Below are positions 8,889 through 18,081 of a stretch of DNA of 64,000 bases, piece after piece. Below the pieces are notes generated by a model. That model did no database searches and was not told the DNA's origin. It saw nothing but the letters and a program-made list of their open reading frames with translations. Position numbers and translations under genes: made by a program. The first letter of the stretch is position 1. Every line of letters starts with the position of its first letter. Source of the stretch: Mesonia aquimarina (GTDB lineage: Bacteria; Bacteroidota; Bacteroidia; Flavobacteriales; Flavobacteriaceae); NCBI RefSeq assembly GCF_003667275.1, contig NZ_RCNV01000010.1:86617-150616 (forward strand). The letters are read 5' to 3'.

Positions 8889-9563
8889 ATATATTATTTT
8901 TAAGCTGTAAGTATTAGGCTTTAAGCTATAGTTTTGTTATGGGGTTATGTTTGTTACGATGTTATGGAGTTATCGTGTTATGGTGTTACATGGGTATGAT
9001 GTTATCTGGTGCTGTATCACGATTTAAGCTTTAAGCCGTGGGCATACTTTAAATAAAGCCCTTCATTTTCAAATTAACATATTAATTTATTCCAGCTTCA
9101 AACATTAAACATTTAACATTATTCATTTAACAAATGAAAACACTTCGACAATTCCGATAGTCCCGATGGTTATCGGGATCGGAACAGTGTGACACTCGAC
9201 TACTGTCATATTGAGCGAAGGAACGGAGTCGAAATATCTTTCAGTTGTGAAGAAGAAGATTTCTCGATTTCACTGCGTTTCGCTCGAAATGACAACATTC
9301 TTCAAAATCCTTCATTTTCAAATTTTCAAATTAACATATTAATTTATTCCAGCTTCCGCTTTCGACTTCAAAACACTTCGACAAGCTCAGTGTGACAGAT
9401 CATTTTCAAATTTTCAAATTATTCCATTACCACATCAATCCCTTCCAGCTTCAAGCTTCCAACTTCATCTAAAATACACTTCGACAGGCTCAGTGTGACA
9501 TTTCAGTTCAACATTTTACATTACACATTAAACCTTCAACCTTATTCATTTAACTTTCCACAA
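8889..9563. repeat. Composite repeat gap between rmlA and the epimerase gene
   Basis: No gene is seen. From the epimerase start outward it contains TTAGGCTTTAAGC words and a TTATG array (8932-9012). These are followed by an ATTTTCAAATTAACATATT segment (9066-9085), ATTCAAC words, a CACTTCGACA...AGTGTGAC unit whose loop is replaced by a 35-bp palindrome (9141-9193), and the GTCATATTGAGCGAAGG block (9205-9293). A second set of all these words follows, with CACTTCGACA units at 9374 and 9478. Confidence 0.75.
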
Positions 9564-10436
9564 CTAGCCTTTTATCACTTGTTTTAAATACTCAAAGTAA
9601 TCGCCTTTCATGCCTTTTAGTTGTTGAGTTACTTGATTTTTGTTAACCCATTTATTACGTAAGGCTATTTCTTCTACACAGGCTATTTTTAAGCCGGTGC
9701 GCTTCTCAACAGCTTTTACAAATTCCGTAGCTTCGGTTAAGGCTTCATGTGTTCCTGTATCTAACCAAGCGAAGCCTCTGCCTAATAATTCTAATTTTAA
9801 ATTGTTTGCCGCTAAATAAGCTCCGTTTACGGAGGTGATTTCTAATTCTCCTCGTGCTGAAGGGCTTACCGCTTTTGCTTTCTGAATTACCGAATTGGGA
9901 TAGTAATACAAACCGATTACCGCATAATTGGATTTTGGTGCTTTTGGTTTTTCTTGAATGCTCAGTACATTTCCTTCTTCATCAAACTCCGCCACCCCAT
10001 AACGCTCCGGATCGTTTACATTATACCCGAAAATAACCGCTTTTTCATCTTCTTGTACCGTTTTAACCGCCTGTTGTAACTTCTGACTCAAGCCTGCTCC
10101 GTAAAATATATTATCGCCCAAGACCAAACACACATCATCTCCCCCAATAAATTCCTCTCCGATAAGAAAGGCTTGTGCCAAGCCATCGGGACTCGGTTGT
10201 TCTTTATACGATAGATTTAAGCCCAACTGACTCCCATCGCCTAATAATTTTTGAAAATTAGGTAAATCGTGTGGCGTACTGATGATTAGGATCTCCCGTA
10301 TGCCCGATAACATTAAAACGGATAAGGGATAATAAATCATCGGTTTATCATATACCGGCAGTAATTGCTTACTCACCGCTACCGTTAATGGATGCAATCG
10401 CGTCCCTGCACCCCCGGCTAAGATTATTCCTTTCAT
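9564..10436 (-). CDS. rmlA: Glucose-1-phosphate thymidylyltransferase RmlA
   Basis: A 290-aa nucleotidyltransferase making dTDP-glucose from dTTP and glucose-1-phosphate, the first step of dTDP-L-rhamnose synthesis. It has the signature [13 protein letters not shown] (residues 6-18), [14 protein letters not shown] (29-42), the [12 protein letters not shown] block, the metal-binding LGDNIFYG block and the VNGAYL segment. Length is standard. In transcription order it follows rmlB, rmlC and rmlD but is separated from rmlD by 1.16 kb of non-coding repeats. Confidence 0.96.
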   Translation of the reverse strand: MKGIILAGGAGTRLHPLTVAVSKQLLPVYDKPMIYYPLSVLMLSGIREILIISTPHDLPNFQKLLGDGSQLGLNLSYKEQPSPDGLAQAFLIGEEFIGGDDVCLVLGDNIFYGAGLSQKLQQAVKTVQEDEKAVIFGYNVNDPERYGVAEFDEEGNVLSIQEKPKAPKSNYAVIGLYYYPNSVIQKAKAVSPSARGELEITSVNGAYLAANNLKLELLGRGFAWLDTGTHEALTEATEFVKAVEKRTGLKIACVEEIALRNKWVNKNQVTQQLKGMKGDYFEYLKQVIKG

Positions 10437-11592
10437 GGTTGTTTTGTTATCTAGTTATGGTGTTATGGTTTATCAAGCGGTAAGCTTTAAGCATTTTGCT
10501 TTAGGCTGTAGTTTTTTTTGTTGTCTTGCTTTATGTTATATGCTTTAAACTGTAGGCATATTTTAAATAAAGTCCCTTCTTTTTTAATTAACGTATTAAT
10601 TTATTCCCGCTTTCAACTTCCAGCTTCCGTTTTCGACTTCAAAACACTTCGACAGGTTTAAAGTGATAACAGGAATGTCATGCTGAGCTTGTCGAAGCAT
10701 TTGTGAATACTAACAGTTTTCAATATTGTAACAATTGCATTATCAATCTTTAAGCTCTTATCGTTAACATTGTAAAATATGGACTATTAAATTTATTATT
10801 CATTTTTTACTCACCCACTTAATTATTGTTAAAGTGTTCGTGAATCGTTGATTTCCATTGATGAAAAAATGCATTCCTCTCCCGTTGGTCGTCGGATGCA
10901 CTAAAAATCTAGGCTTAAGAAACTAGCTCTAAATTTATTGATTGGCTCCTAAATTTTAGGAACTCTCCCGATAGCTATCGGGACCATCGGGGCTCAAACA
11001 GCCTAAAATTGCCAACGCGACAGGCTGGCTCTCTCACTAAAATAGTCCACAGGACTATTTTTTAACGTTCAGCCCTTCTTCAAATTTTACGAGCCATTTT
11101 CTGTAGGCCGGTTTATTTTAAACTATAAATGATTTCTTAAAAAAGAATTTCTAGCTTCTAACTTCCAGCTTCAACATTCAACATTCAACATTATTTAACA
11201 ATTAAAAACACTTCGACAGTTCCGATAGTCCCGATGGTTATCGGGATCGGAACAGTGTGACAGATCATTTTCAAATTTTCAAATTATTCCATTATCACAT
11301 CAACCCCTTCCAGCTTCCGCCTTCAAACTTCAATCATTCAAAATTCAAAACTCAAAACTCAAAACTCATAACTGCATAACAACATCACTCGATAACTCGA
11401 TAACTGCATAACTTCAAAACACTTCGACAGGCTCAGTGTGACATTTTCATTTTCATATTAACTCATTATCCCATCAACACATCAACACATCAACCTCTTC
11501 CAACTTCTAATTTCTAGTTTCTAGTTTCTAGTTTCTAGTTTCAAACATTCAACATTATTCATTCAACAATTGAAAACTTTCAACAAACAACA
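10437..11592. repeat. 1.16-kb composite repeat gap between rmlD and rmlA
   Basis: No convincing ORF. It holds a short TTATG array and GGTAAGCTTTAAGC words near rmlA, then a CACTTCGACAGG half-unit (10644) facing an inverted GTCATGCTGAGCTTGTCGAA copy (10677-10697). About 10,860-11,135 is a distinct sequence with CCCGATAGCTATCGGG (10968-10983), CAAACAGCCTAAAATT and AAATTTTACGAGCC, related to 18,830-18,920. Further right are a loop-swapped CACTTCGACA unit (11209-11260), AAAACTC heptamers (11345-11375), TTTCTAG heptamers (11510-11545) and ATTCAAC words. Confidence 0.75.
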
Positions 11593-12468
11593 CTACTTCG
11601 TTGCTTTTAGTTTTTCCAGACATTTCTGTACACTTTCTTTCCAATGCGGTATAGCTATTTCTATAGATTGTTTCAATTTCTGTTTATTCAACACTGTAAA
11701 GGCCGGTCGTTTTGCGGCAGTGGGATATTCCGTCGCGGGTATGGGATGTAAACTATCTTGCTTTCCATAAAACTTAAATACCTCATAAGCAAAATCGTAC
11801 CACGAGGCGACGCCTTCATTGCTAAAATGATAAATTCCGAAAGGAATAGGCTCCGTAATCATTTTATCGATTAAAATTGCTAAATCTCCCGCATAAGTCG
11901 GAGTCCCGATTTGATCATTCACTACGTTAATGGCTTTTTCTTGCTGTGCGAGTTTAGCCATGGTTTTTAAGAAATTAGTTTCGTATTCACTAAACAACCA
12001 ACTTGTTCTGATGATGATGTGCTTTTTCCAATTTTCTTTTAAAGCTTCTTCTCCGGCAAGCTTCGAGGCTCCATACACATTTATCGGTTGTACCTCATCT
12101 TCTTCACCTAACGGTCTTTCCCGATTTCCCTGAAACACAAAATCGGTTGAAATATGAATGCAAATGCTCTTATGCTTTTTGCAACTTTCAGCTATGTTGG
12201 CAAGGCCTTGTTTATTGACCGCATAGGCTTGTTCTTTTTCCTCTTCCGCTTTGTCTACCGCAGTATAAGCGGCAGCATTGATGCAATAAACAGGTTGATA
12301 TATTGCGAAACAAGCTTCTACAGCTGCTTTATCGGTGATATCTACTTCTCTTGACGTTTTAAAAATATAATCAAACCTAGTAGTCTCCTTCAGTACATCC
12401 TGTAAGCAACGCCCCAATTGTCCGCCACTCCCTAATACCAACACGCTTTGCTTCTCTATTGTTCCCAT
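11593..12468 (-). CDS. rmlD: dTDP-4-dehydrorhamnose reductase RmlD
   Basis: A 291-aa SDR that reduces dTDP-4-keto-L-rhamnose to dTDP-L-rhamnose with NAD(P)H. It shows VLGSGGQLGRCLQ (about residues 12-24), NAAAYTAVDKAE (about 64-75), ISTDFVFQG, and the YxxxK pair in VYGASKLAGEE. The N-terminus MGTIEKQSVLVLG overlaps the 3' end of rmlC by 13 bp, so the two are translationally coupled. Length is normal. Confidence 0.95.
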   Translation of the reverse strand: MGTIEKQSVLVLGSGGQLGRCLQDVLKETTRFDYIFKTSREVDITDKAAVEACFAIYQPVYCINAAAYTAVDKAEEEKEQAYAVNKQGLANIAESCKKHKSICIHISTDFVFQGNRERPLGEEDEVQPINVYGASKLAGEEALKENWKKHIIIRTSWLFSEYETNFLKTMAKLAQQEKAINVVNDQIGTPTYAGDLAILIDKMITEPIPFGIYHFSNEGVASWYDFAYEVFKFYGKQDSLHPIPATEYPTAAKRPAFTVLNKQKLKQSIEIAIPHWKESVQKCLEKLKATK

Positions 12469-12992
12469 AATGGCAAGGCACTGTCTTTTGGTGAAATGAT
12501 GTGTTCCTCTTCCGGAACCTGCCAGTCGATGTTAAAAAACGGATCGTCAAAACGATAGCCGAATTCCGCTGCTTGATGATAAAAATTATCGCATTTATAG
12601 AAAAAGGTCGCTTCTTCACTCAAGACCGAAAAACCATGTAAACAACCTCTGGGCACAAAAAGTTGTTGCTTATTGCTTGCATTTAGCCTTATTACTACTT
12701 TTTTTAAATACGTGGGGGAGTCTTTACGCAAATCTACAGCCACATCCAAGACTTCTCCCGCCAAGACCCGTACTAACTTTGCCTGCGCATATTCTCCCTC
12801 TTGCGCGTGCAAACCCCTAATGACTCCATACACCGAATGCGATTCATTGTCCTGTACAAAATTTGTTTGTAAACCGGTTTGTTCTTGAAAGCTCTTTTCG
12901 TTAAAACTTTCCATAAAGTACCCGCGTTCATCTGTAAACACCTTGGGGGTGATGACAAAGCAATCTTTTATGGCGGTTTGTTCTATGTTCAT
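12456..12992 (-). CDS. rmlC: dTDP-4-dehydrorhamnose 3,5-epimerase RmlC
   Basis: A 178-aa cupin epimerase acting between RmlB and RmlD. The conserved blocks are VFTDERGYFMESFNE (residues about 18-32), VQDNESHSVYGVIRGLHAQ with the catalytic His in RGLH, LDVAVDLRKDSPTY and FVPRGCLHGFSVLSEEA. A Gln-rich FQEQTGLQTNFVQDN stretch is typical. It overlaps rmlD. The region just upstream is a dense TTATG/TTGTAATG word array rather than a recognisable promoter. Confidence 0.95.
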   Translation of the reverse strand: MNIEQTAIKDCFVITPKVFTDERGYFMESFNEKSFQEQTGLQTNFVQDNESHSVYGVIRGLHAQEGEYAQAKLVRVLAGEVLDVAVDLRKDSPTYLKKVVIRLNASNKQQLFVPRGCLHGFSVLSEEATFFYKCDNFYHQAAEFGYRFDDPFFNIDWQVPEEEHIISPKDSALPLWEQ

Positions 12993-13197
12993 TGGGGTTT
13001 GTTTTGTTATGAGGTTATGCTGATATGGGGTTATGTTGTAATGTTGTAATGCTGTTATGTTGTTATCTTGTTATATTATTATACTCATAACTACATCACT
13101 GGATATCTCCATAACTATTTTATTGTTATGGGGTTATGTTGTAATGCTGTTATGTTGTAATGCTGTTATGTTGTAATGCTGATATGTTGTTATGGGG
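12993..13197. repeat. TTATG/TTGTAATG word array between the four-helix-bundle ORF and rmlC
   Basis: Nearly all of these 205 bp are degenerate 7-9-bp words such as TTATGTTG, TAATGCTG and TTATCTTG. They include a copy of TATACTCATAACTACATCAC (13079-13098) that also occurs four times on the other side of the four-helix-bundle ORF. The array reaches into the last codons of that ORF (its stop lies in TTATAGGG). Confidence 0.7.
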
Positions 13198-13554
13198 TTA
13201 TAGGGTTTTAATTAATTTTGAAATCATTCTTCGAATGTAAATGATTCGATCTGAAACCAAATCAACTTGAGTAACTTCCGCTAAATAATTCAATCGAATA
13301 GCAATTTCAAATTGGGTTTCTAACTCTGACAGAGAACCTAAAGCTATATATAAAAACCTACAAAATTCCTTTTTTCCTTTTCTTCCTGCTCCTTCTGCTA
13401 TATTCGACGGAACCGAAACAGCCGATCTTCTTATTTGACTTGTCAACCCATATAATTCTTCATTAGGAAAAGCCTTAGATATTCTATAAACATCCTCTAC
13501 TAAATCCATACTTTCCTTCCATAATGTTAAATCTTTATGTGAGTTGATGGTCAT
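13198..13554 (-). CDS. S23/IVS-type four-helix-bundle protein (copy 1)
   Basis: A 118-aa all-helical protein of the family first described from 23S rRNA intervening sequences (TIGR02436 type). Diagnostic blocks are LTLWKESMDLVEDVYRIS at the N-terminus, GLTSQIRRSAVSVPSNIAEG in the middle, and ALGSLSELETQFEIAIRL. The family's biochemical role is unknown. Here the gene lies between rmlB and rmlC and is bracketed by TTATG word arrays that touch both its start and its stop. This suggests a mobile or passenger gene rather than a rhamnose-pathway gene. The window holds two further copies. Confidence 0.9.
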   Translation of the reverse strand: MTINSHKDLTLWKESMDLVEDVYRISKAFPNEELYGLTSQIRRSAVSVPSNIAEGAGRKGKKEFCRFLYIALGSLSELETQFEIAIRLNYLAEVTQVDLVSDRIIYIRRMISKLIKTL

Positions 13555-13998
13555 TATTTTATTGTTATGGCGTTATCTTGTTATCTTGTTATGTTGTTAT
13601 GATGTTATGTTGTTATCTTGTTATCTTGTTATATTAGTATACTCATAACTACATCACTGGATATCTCCATAACTATTTTATTGTTATTTTATTGCTATGC
13701 TGCTATGTTGTTATCCTGTTATCCTGTTATGTTGTTATCCTGTTATGTTAGTATACCCATAACTACATCACTTGATATCTCCATAACTATTTGATTATTA
13801 TTTTATTGCTATGCTGATATGTTGTTATCCTGTTATCCTGTTATGTTAGTATACTCATAACTACATCAATTGATATCTTCATAACTATTTGATTATTATT
13901 TTATTGCTATGCTGCTATGTTGTTATCTTGTTATGTTGTTATGTTAGTATACTCATAACTACCTCACAGCGTAACTTTGTAACAACTTTAATTTGCTA
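13555..13998. repeat. Higher-order tandem array between rmlB and the four-helix-bundle ORF
   Basis: The TTAGTATAC(T/C)CATAACTAC segment recurs with GTATAC at about 13637, 13751, 13849 and 13948, giving unit lengths of 114, 98 and 99 bp. Inside each unit are runs of 8-mers such as TTATCCTG and TTATGTTG. The 114-bp unit is longer by 16 bp, equal to two octamers, so copy number of the inner word explains the length difference. No gene or promoter is recognisable. Confidence 0.8.
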
Positions 13999-15099
13999 CT
14001 ATTCGCCTTCTTCGGATGTATACTGCTTCCTATAATACGTTTGATAAGTCCCACTGGTAACATGCTGCATCCATGCTTCATTTGCTAAGTACCAGTCGAT
14101 TGTTTTGGATAAGCCTTCTTCAAACGTCACGCTGGGCTTCCAGTCCAATTCTTTATTGATCTTACCGGCATCGATAGCATAACGCAAATCGTGTCCGGGA
14201 CGATCGTTTACAAAGGTGATTAATTGTTCACTTTCTCCTTTTTCTCTACCTAATTTTTTATCCATTTGCCGACAAAGCAGCTTTACTAAATCGATATTTT
14301 TCCATTCATTAAAGCCTCCTATATTATAGGTTTCCCCGAGTTTCCCTTTTTCAAATAACAGCTTGATCGCAATAGCATGATCAATAACATATAGCCAATC
14401 GCGGGTGTAATTACCATCCCCATAAACAGGCAAGTTTTTTTTATGGATAATATTATTGATGAACAGGGGAATTAACTTTTCCGGAAACTGATTCGGTCCG
14501 TAATTATTGGAGCAATTAGAGATCACATAGGGCAAAGCATAGGTTTCTCCATAAGCACGCACAAAATGATCGGAAGAGGCTTTTGACGCAGAATATGGGG
14601 AATTCGGATCGTAATTCGTTTCTTCTGTGAATAAGCCGGTTGCACCCAATGTACCATACACCTCATCGGTACTGATATGGTAAAATAATGCCCCCTGTCC
14701 CCCCGAAGGGTGAAGTTTACTTTTCCAAGTATTTTTAGCTGCTTGAAGCAAATTTAAGGTTCCCATAATATTTGTTTTGGCAAAAGCCAAGGGATCGGTA
14801 ATCGAACGATCTACATGCGATTCGGCTGCTAAATGAATCACCGCATCAAATTGATATTCTGCAAATAAATCATTTATTTTATCTGCATCGGTGATATCAG
14901 CTTTTAGAAAAGTATAATTTTCTTTATTCTCAATATCCGTTAGATTCTCTAAATTCCCAGCATAAGTGAGTGCATCTAAATTAAAAATATGATGCTCCGA
15001 ATACGAATTGACAAACAATCGTACGACGTGGCTACCGATAAATCCCGCACCTCCGGTAATTAATATGTTCTTTGTTTTTAATTTAGATGATTTTCCCAT
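13999..15099 (-). CDS. rmlB: dTDP-glucose 4,6-dehydratase RmlB
   Basis: An extended SDR making dTDP-4-keto-6-deoxyglucose. I choose the ATG at 15099 (MGKSSKLKTKNILITGGAGF), since the longer frame adds 15 residues of no family character. Visible blocks are GGAGFIGSHVV, HLAAESHVDRSI, STDEVYGTLG with the catalytic Asp-Glu, the YxxxK pair in SPYSASKASSDHF, and NNYGPNQFPEKLIP. Between KNTWK and FYHISTDE the copy has SKLHPSGGQGAL, encoded by a C/G-rich palindromic tract at 14691-14713; homologues I remember are a few residues shorter there. It heads the rml block after the winged-helix gene. Confidence 0.95.
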   Translation of the reverse strand: MGKSSKLKTKNILITGGAGFIGSHVVRLFVNSYSEHHIFNLDALTYAGNLENLTDIENKENYTFLKADITDADKINDLFAEYQFDAVIHLAAESHVDRSITDPLAFAKTNIMGTLNLLQAAKNTWKSKLHPSGGQGALFYHISTDEVYGTLGATGLFTEETNYDPNSPYSASKASSDHFVRAYGETYALPYVISNCSNNYGPNQFPEKLIPLFINNIIHKKNLPVYGDGNYTRDWLYVIDHAIAIKLLFEKGKLGETYNIGGFNEWKNIDLVKLLCRQMDKKLGREKGESEQLITFVNDRPGHDLRYAIDAGKINKELDWKPSVTFEEGLSKTIDWYLANEAWMQHVTSGTYQTYYRKQYTSEEGE

Positions 15100-16390
15100 A
15101 ATTAATACTACTCTTCTTGTCCTGTGAAATAAGATTTGAGCCATATGCTTTAGGCGAGTTTCTATAATAAGGCTTCGGATTCAAAACACTTCAACAGGCT
15201 CAGTGTGACACTCAACTACTGTCATATTGAGCGAAGGAACGGAGTCAAAATATCTTTCAGTTGTGAAGAAGAAGATTTCTCGATTTCATTTAGATTCATT
15301 TGCTGTTATGCTGTTACAAGTTATCTTGTTATGCGGTTATGCAGTTGTCTTGTTATGATGTTATCTGGTTATGGTGTTATCTTGTGTTGCAATATGCCAT
15401 ATGCTTTATGCTGTAAGCTATAGTTTTGTTATGGAGTTATGCTGTTATGGTGTTACACGCTGTAAGCTTTAAGCGGTATGCTTTAAGTTAGTTTCTGAAA
15501 AAGGTTTTTTGTTTGCATTTCATTCCTCTCGTTCGAAATCAAAAAGATTAATATACCTAGCTAACCGCTAATAACTAAAGGGTTATTGCTACAAACCTAC
15601 TTCTCGATAAAATTACTCCTTTCGTCGTAATCACTCGAAGTGACAGCTCATATAAGCTAAAAAAGACCCTTCATTTTCAAATTAACATATTAATTTATTC
15701 TAACTTCAAACTTCCAGCTTATAACATTTAACATTTAACATTATTCATTTAACAATTGAAAACACTTCGACAAGCTCAGTGTGACACTCGACTACTGTCA
15801 TATTGAGCGAAGGAACGGAGTCGAAATATCTTTCCGTCGTGAAGAAGAAGGTTTCTCGATTTCATTTAGATTCATTTCCTGTTATGCTGTTACAAGTTAC
15901 CTTGTTATTGAGTTATCTTGTGATGCAATATGCCATATGCTTTATGCTGTAAGCTATAGTTTTGTTATGGGGTTATGCAGTTATCTTGTTATGATGTAGT
16001 TTAGTTTCGCCTTGTCCGTTCGAGTGTTTTTAAGCACAATTCAATACTTCTCGATAAAATTACTCCTTTCGTCGCAATCACTCGAAGTGACAGCTCATAT
16101 AAGCTAAAAAAGACCCTTCATTTTCAAATTAATATATTAATTTATTCTAGCTTCAAACTTCCAGCTTAAAACATTAAACATTTAACATTATTCATTTAAC
16201 AATTGAAAACACTTCGACAGGCTCAGTGTGACACTCGACTACTGTCATATTGAGCGGAGGAACGGAGTCGAAATATCATTCCGTCGTGAATAAGAAGACG
16301 CTTCGACTTCATTTCATTTCGCTCAGCGTGACAAATATTTTTCAAAATTCAGTATTAAACATTCAACATTATTCATTCAACATTAAACAC
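15100..16390. repeat. 1.29-kb gap with two or three tandem copies of the composite repeat
   Basis: No gene is seen. The set CACTTCGACAGGCTCAGTGT, then GTCATATTGAGCGAAGGAACGG, then a GTGAAGAAGAAG tract, a TTATG array, and TAAGCTATAG words appears starting at about 15187, again at about 15765 and in part at about 16209. Between copies 1 and 2 and between copies 2 and 3 lie almost the same words: CTACAAACCTACTTCTCGAT or its remnant, ACTCCTTTCGTCG, CACTCGAAGTGACAGCTCAT, and ATTAACATATTAATTTATTC. Apparent ORFs of about 70 codons within each copy are repeats, not genes. Confidence 0.8.
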
Positions 16391-16927
16391 CTAAAGCTCC
16401 TCACTCCAAATCAACAAGGGTTGTTCTTCGTTGGCTTGTAAATAAGCTTGTTCTGCTCCCGGCTCTAATAACACATAGCGAATCGGTTTATGAATGATGC
16501 CTTCTGCTTTACTGATTAAATGCGTTAAATACTGCCGATCGATCTCCTCTCCTACTAAGATTAAATCGATTACTTCTGCTTCCAACCCTCGCGCTAACTT
16601 CCCTTCTAAAAACACCCGTTCTAAGTTCCCGATTTTCGACAACACATGATTGATAATTTCATCGATCCCTACATATTTTCGTACAATGCCTTGCATTTCC
16701 TTAAATAAGGGATGACCTGTATCGGCTTTAAAGTATTTGCGATTACCTTCTTTTTCACTTTCCAGCATACCCGCTTCTTCAAAACGGTTCAATTCTAAAC
16801 GTATGGCATTGGTACTTTCGCCAAACTCTGTTTCCAGGCTTCGCAAATACGAACGACTGCTGCTGTTCAAAAAGAATTTGAGCAGGAGTTTTATTCGTGT
16901 TTTAGAACTTATTAAGGTTTCTAACAT
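16391..16927 (-). CDS. Winged-helix protein with degenerate nucleotidyltransferase-like domain
   Basis: A 178-aa protein. Residues about 1-75 are a winged helix-turn-helix (SSKTRIKLLLKFF, SYLRSLETEFGESTNAIRLE, GMLESEKEGNRKYFKADT). Residues about 95-178 resemble a minimal nucleotidyltransferase fold without an obvious GSxxxGxxxxxSDxD motif (VFLEGKLARG, IDLILVGEEID). Proteins of this build sit near UpxY genes at the start of Bacteroidota polysaccharide operons and are thought to be regulators. It lies between the GIY-YIG ORF and rmlB, transcribed with the operon. Its DNA target is unknown. Confidence 0.75.
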   Translation of the reverse strand: MLETLISSKTRIKLLLKFFLNSSSRSYLRSLETEFGESTNAIRLELNRFEEAGMLESEKEGNRKYFKADTGHPLFKEMQGIVRKYVGIDEIINHVLSKIGNLERVFLEGKLARGLEAEVIDLILVGEEIDRQYLTHLISKAEGIIHKPIRYVLLEPGAEQAYLQANEEQPLLIWSEEL

Positions 16928-17515
16928 GGTTTTATGATGGGGTTAGGTGTAGGCTGTTTGAATGTTATGTTGTTATGGTGTTACGCTGTTACGCTGTTAT
17001 TTTGTTAGGCTGTAGGCGTTGGTATAGGTATATGCTTTAAGCCGTAAGCTTTAGGCTTTATGCTAGTTTTCTATAGAAGCACGAATCAGGAAACAAGAAA
17101 TAGGACTTTTTTCGTTTTTAAGTTAAGACTTTCCGACTTCCGACTTCCGACTTCAAACATTATTCATTCAACAATTGAGGACACTTCGACAGTACTAGTT
17201 GTGAGTTCAGAATGTAGCGTTATGAGTTAGTATTAAAGTGGTGAACGTTCATTTTCAAATTAACCCATCACCAAATTAGTCCTTTCCAGCTTCCAACTTC
17301 TAGTTTCTAGTTTCTAGTTTCTAGTTTCAACATTAGACAACTAAAACATACTTCGACAAGCTCAGTATGACAATTTCAATTTTTATTTTCAAATTGATCC
17401 ATCAACACATTAACTTCTTCCAGCTTCAAGCTTCAACAATCAAAAAACGCTACAACAGTACGAATGTCATGCTGAGCTTGTCGAAGCATTAGTAAAGTTT
17501 GTATTCGTTTAATAA
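16928..17515. repeat. Word-array gap between the GIY-YIG ORF and the winged-helix gene
   Basis: No gene. Moving away from the winged-helix gene there is a TTATG/TTACG array (16958-17005), CTTTAAGC words, a CACGAATCAGGAAACAAGAA motif (17080-17099; related to 22509 and 24427) and CGACTTC heptamers (17130-17151). Next comes the left copy of a 120-bp direct repeat (17261-17380). It ends with an inverted GTCATGCTGAGCTTGTCGAA unit (17467-17486). Confidence 0.75.
17261..17380. repeat. Left copy of a direct repeat bracketing the GIY-YIG ORF
   Basis: A 120-bp segment running from TAACCCATCACCAAATTAGT through CTTCCAACTTCTAG and TTTCTAG heptamers to CTCAGTATGACAATTTCAAT. It matches 17902-18014 almost base for base. 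This copy has one more TTTCTAG unit than the other, which explains the 7-bp length difference. Confidence 0.8.
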
Positions 17516-17824
17516 CTATCCGTTACCTTTTTGGTGTTGAGTATAGTTCTTTGCATATTCCTTTAGCCTTTCCCAATCTTTATTAATCAAGGCTTCCTTT
17601 TTCTTACGAGTCCAACCTTTTAATTGTTTCTCTTTTAAAATAGCTAAATTAACATCAGTAAACGCAGCATACCATTTAAGCTTAACAGGTCTTCTCAAAT
17701 AAGTATAAGAATCTTTATCCATGCCTATATTATGTTCTTCAACTCTTTCGAATACGTTAGATGTTACTCCTATATAATAAGAGCTGTCTAAACATTCTAC
17801 GATGTAAACATAATATAGTTTCAT
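17516..17824 (-). CDS. GIY-YIG nuclease-domain protein
   Basis: A 102-aa single-domain GIY-YIG protein. The YYVYIVECLDSSYYIGVT opening carries the paired YVY/YIG strands; Arg27 (FERVEEHN) and Glu63 (LKEKQLKGWTR) fit the conserved catalytic Arg and Glu. Length is typical of the small UPF0213/YhbQ-like group, whose cellular role is not settled. It is cotranscribed in orientation with upxY but is bracketed by near-identical 120/113-bp direct repeats, so it is more likely an accessory or mobile gene than a polysaccharide gene. Confidence 0.88.
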   Translation of the reverse strand: MKLYYVYIVECLDSSYYIGVTSNVFERVEEHNIGMDKDSYTYLRRPVKLKWYAAFTDVNLAILKEKQLKGWTRKKKEALINKDWERLKEYAKNYTQHQKGNG

Positions 17825-18081
17825 TATAGTTCATAAGCACACTTCGACAGGCTCAGTATGACAATTTCATTTTTCATTTTCAAATTTACCCATCATCACA
17901 TTAACCCATCACCAAATTAGTCCTTTCCAACTTCCAACTTCTAGTTTCTAGTTTCTAGTTTCAACATTAAACAACTAAAACATACTTCGACAGGCTCAGT
18001 ATGATAATTTCAATTCATCATTCCCATAGCTTCGCCTCCTCAGTCACAGACTAAGTCAGCCAACAATGGGTTTGTATTATA
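17825..18081. repeat. Repeat gap between upxY and the GIY-YIG ORF
   Basis: Two CACTTCGACAGGCTCAGTATGA-type units (about 17838 and 17982) flank word arrays. Positions 17902-18014 are the right copy of the direct repeat seen at 17261-17380, with three rather than four TTTCTAG-type words. Confidence 0.75.

Noticed and set aside
12377..12958. Minus-strand ORFs of 60-80 codons overlapping rmlC and rmlD in another frame
   Set aside because: The overlapped genes have complete family motifs; the alternative frames are arginine- and serine-rich shadow translations.
9189..15999. Repeated plus-strand ORFs of about 70 codons beginning with TLDYCHIERRNGVE-like peptides (9189, 15205, 15781)
   Set aside because: They are translations of the GTCATATTGAGCGAAGGAACGG palindrome block and run into word arrays; no start signal, no domain, and the frame differs after the repeat.
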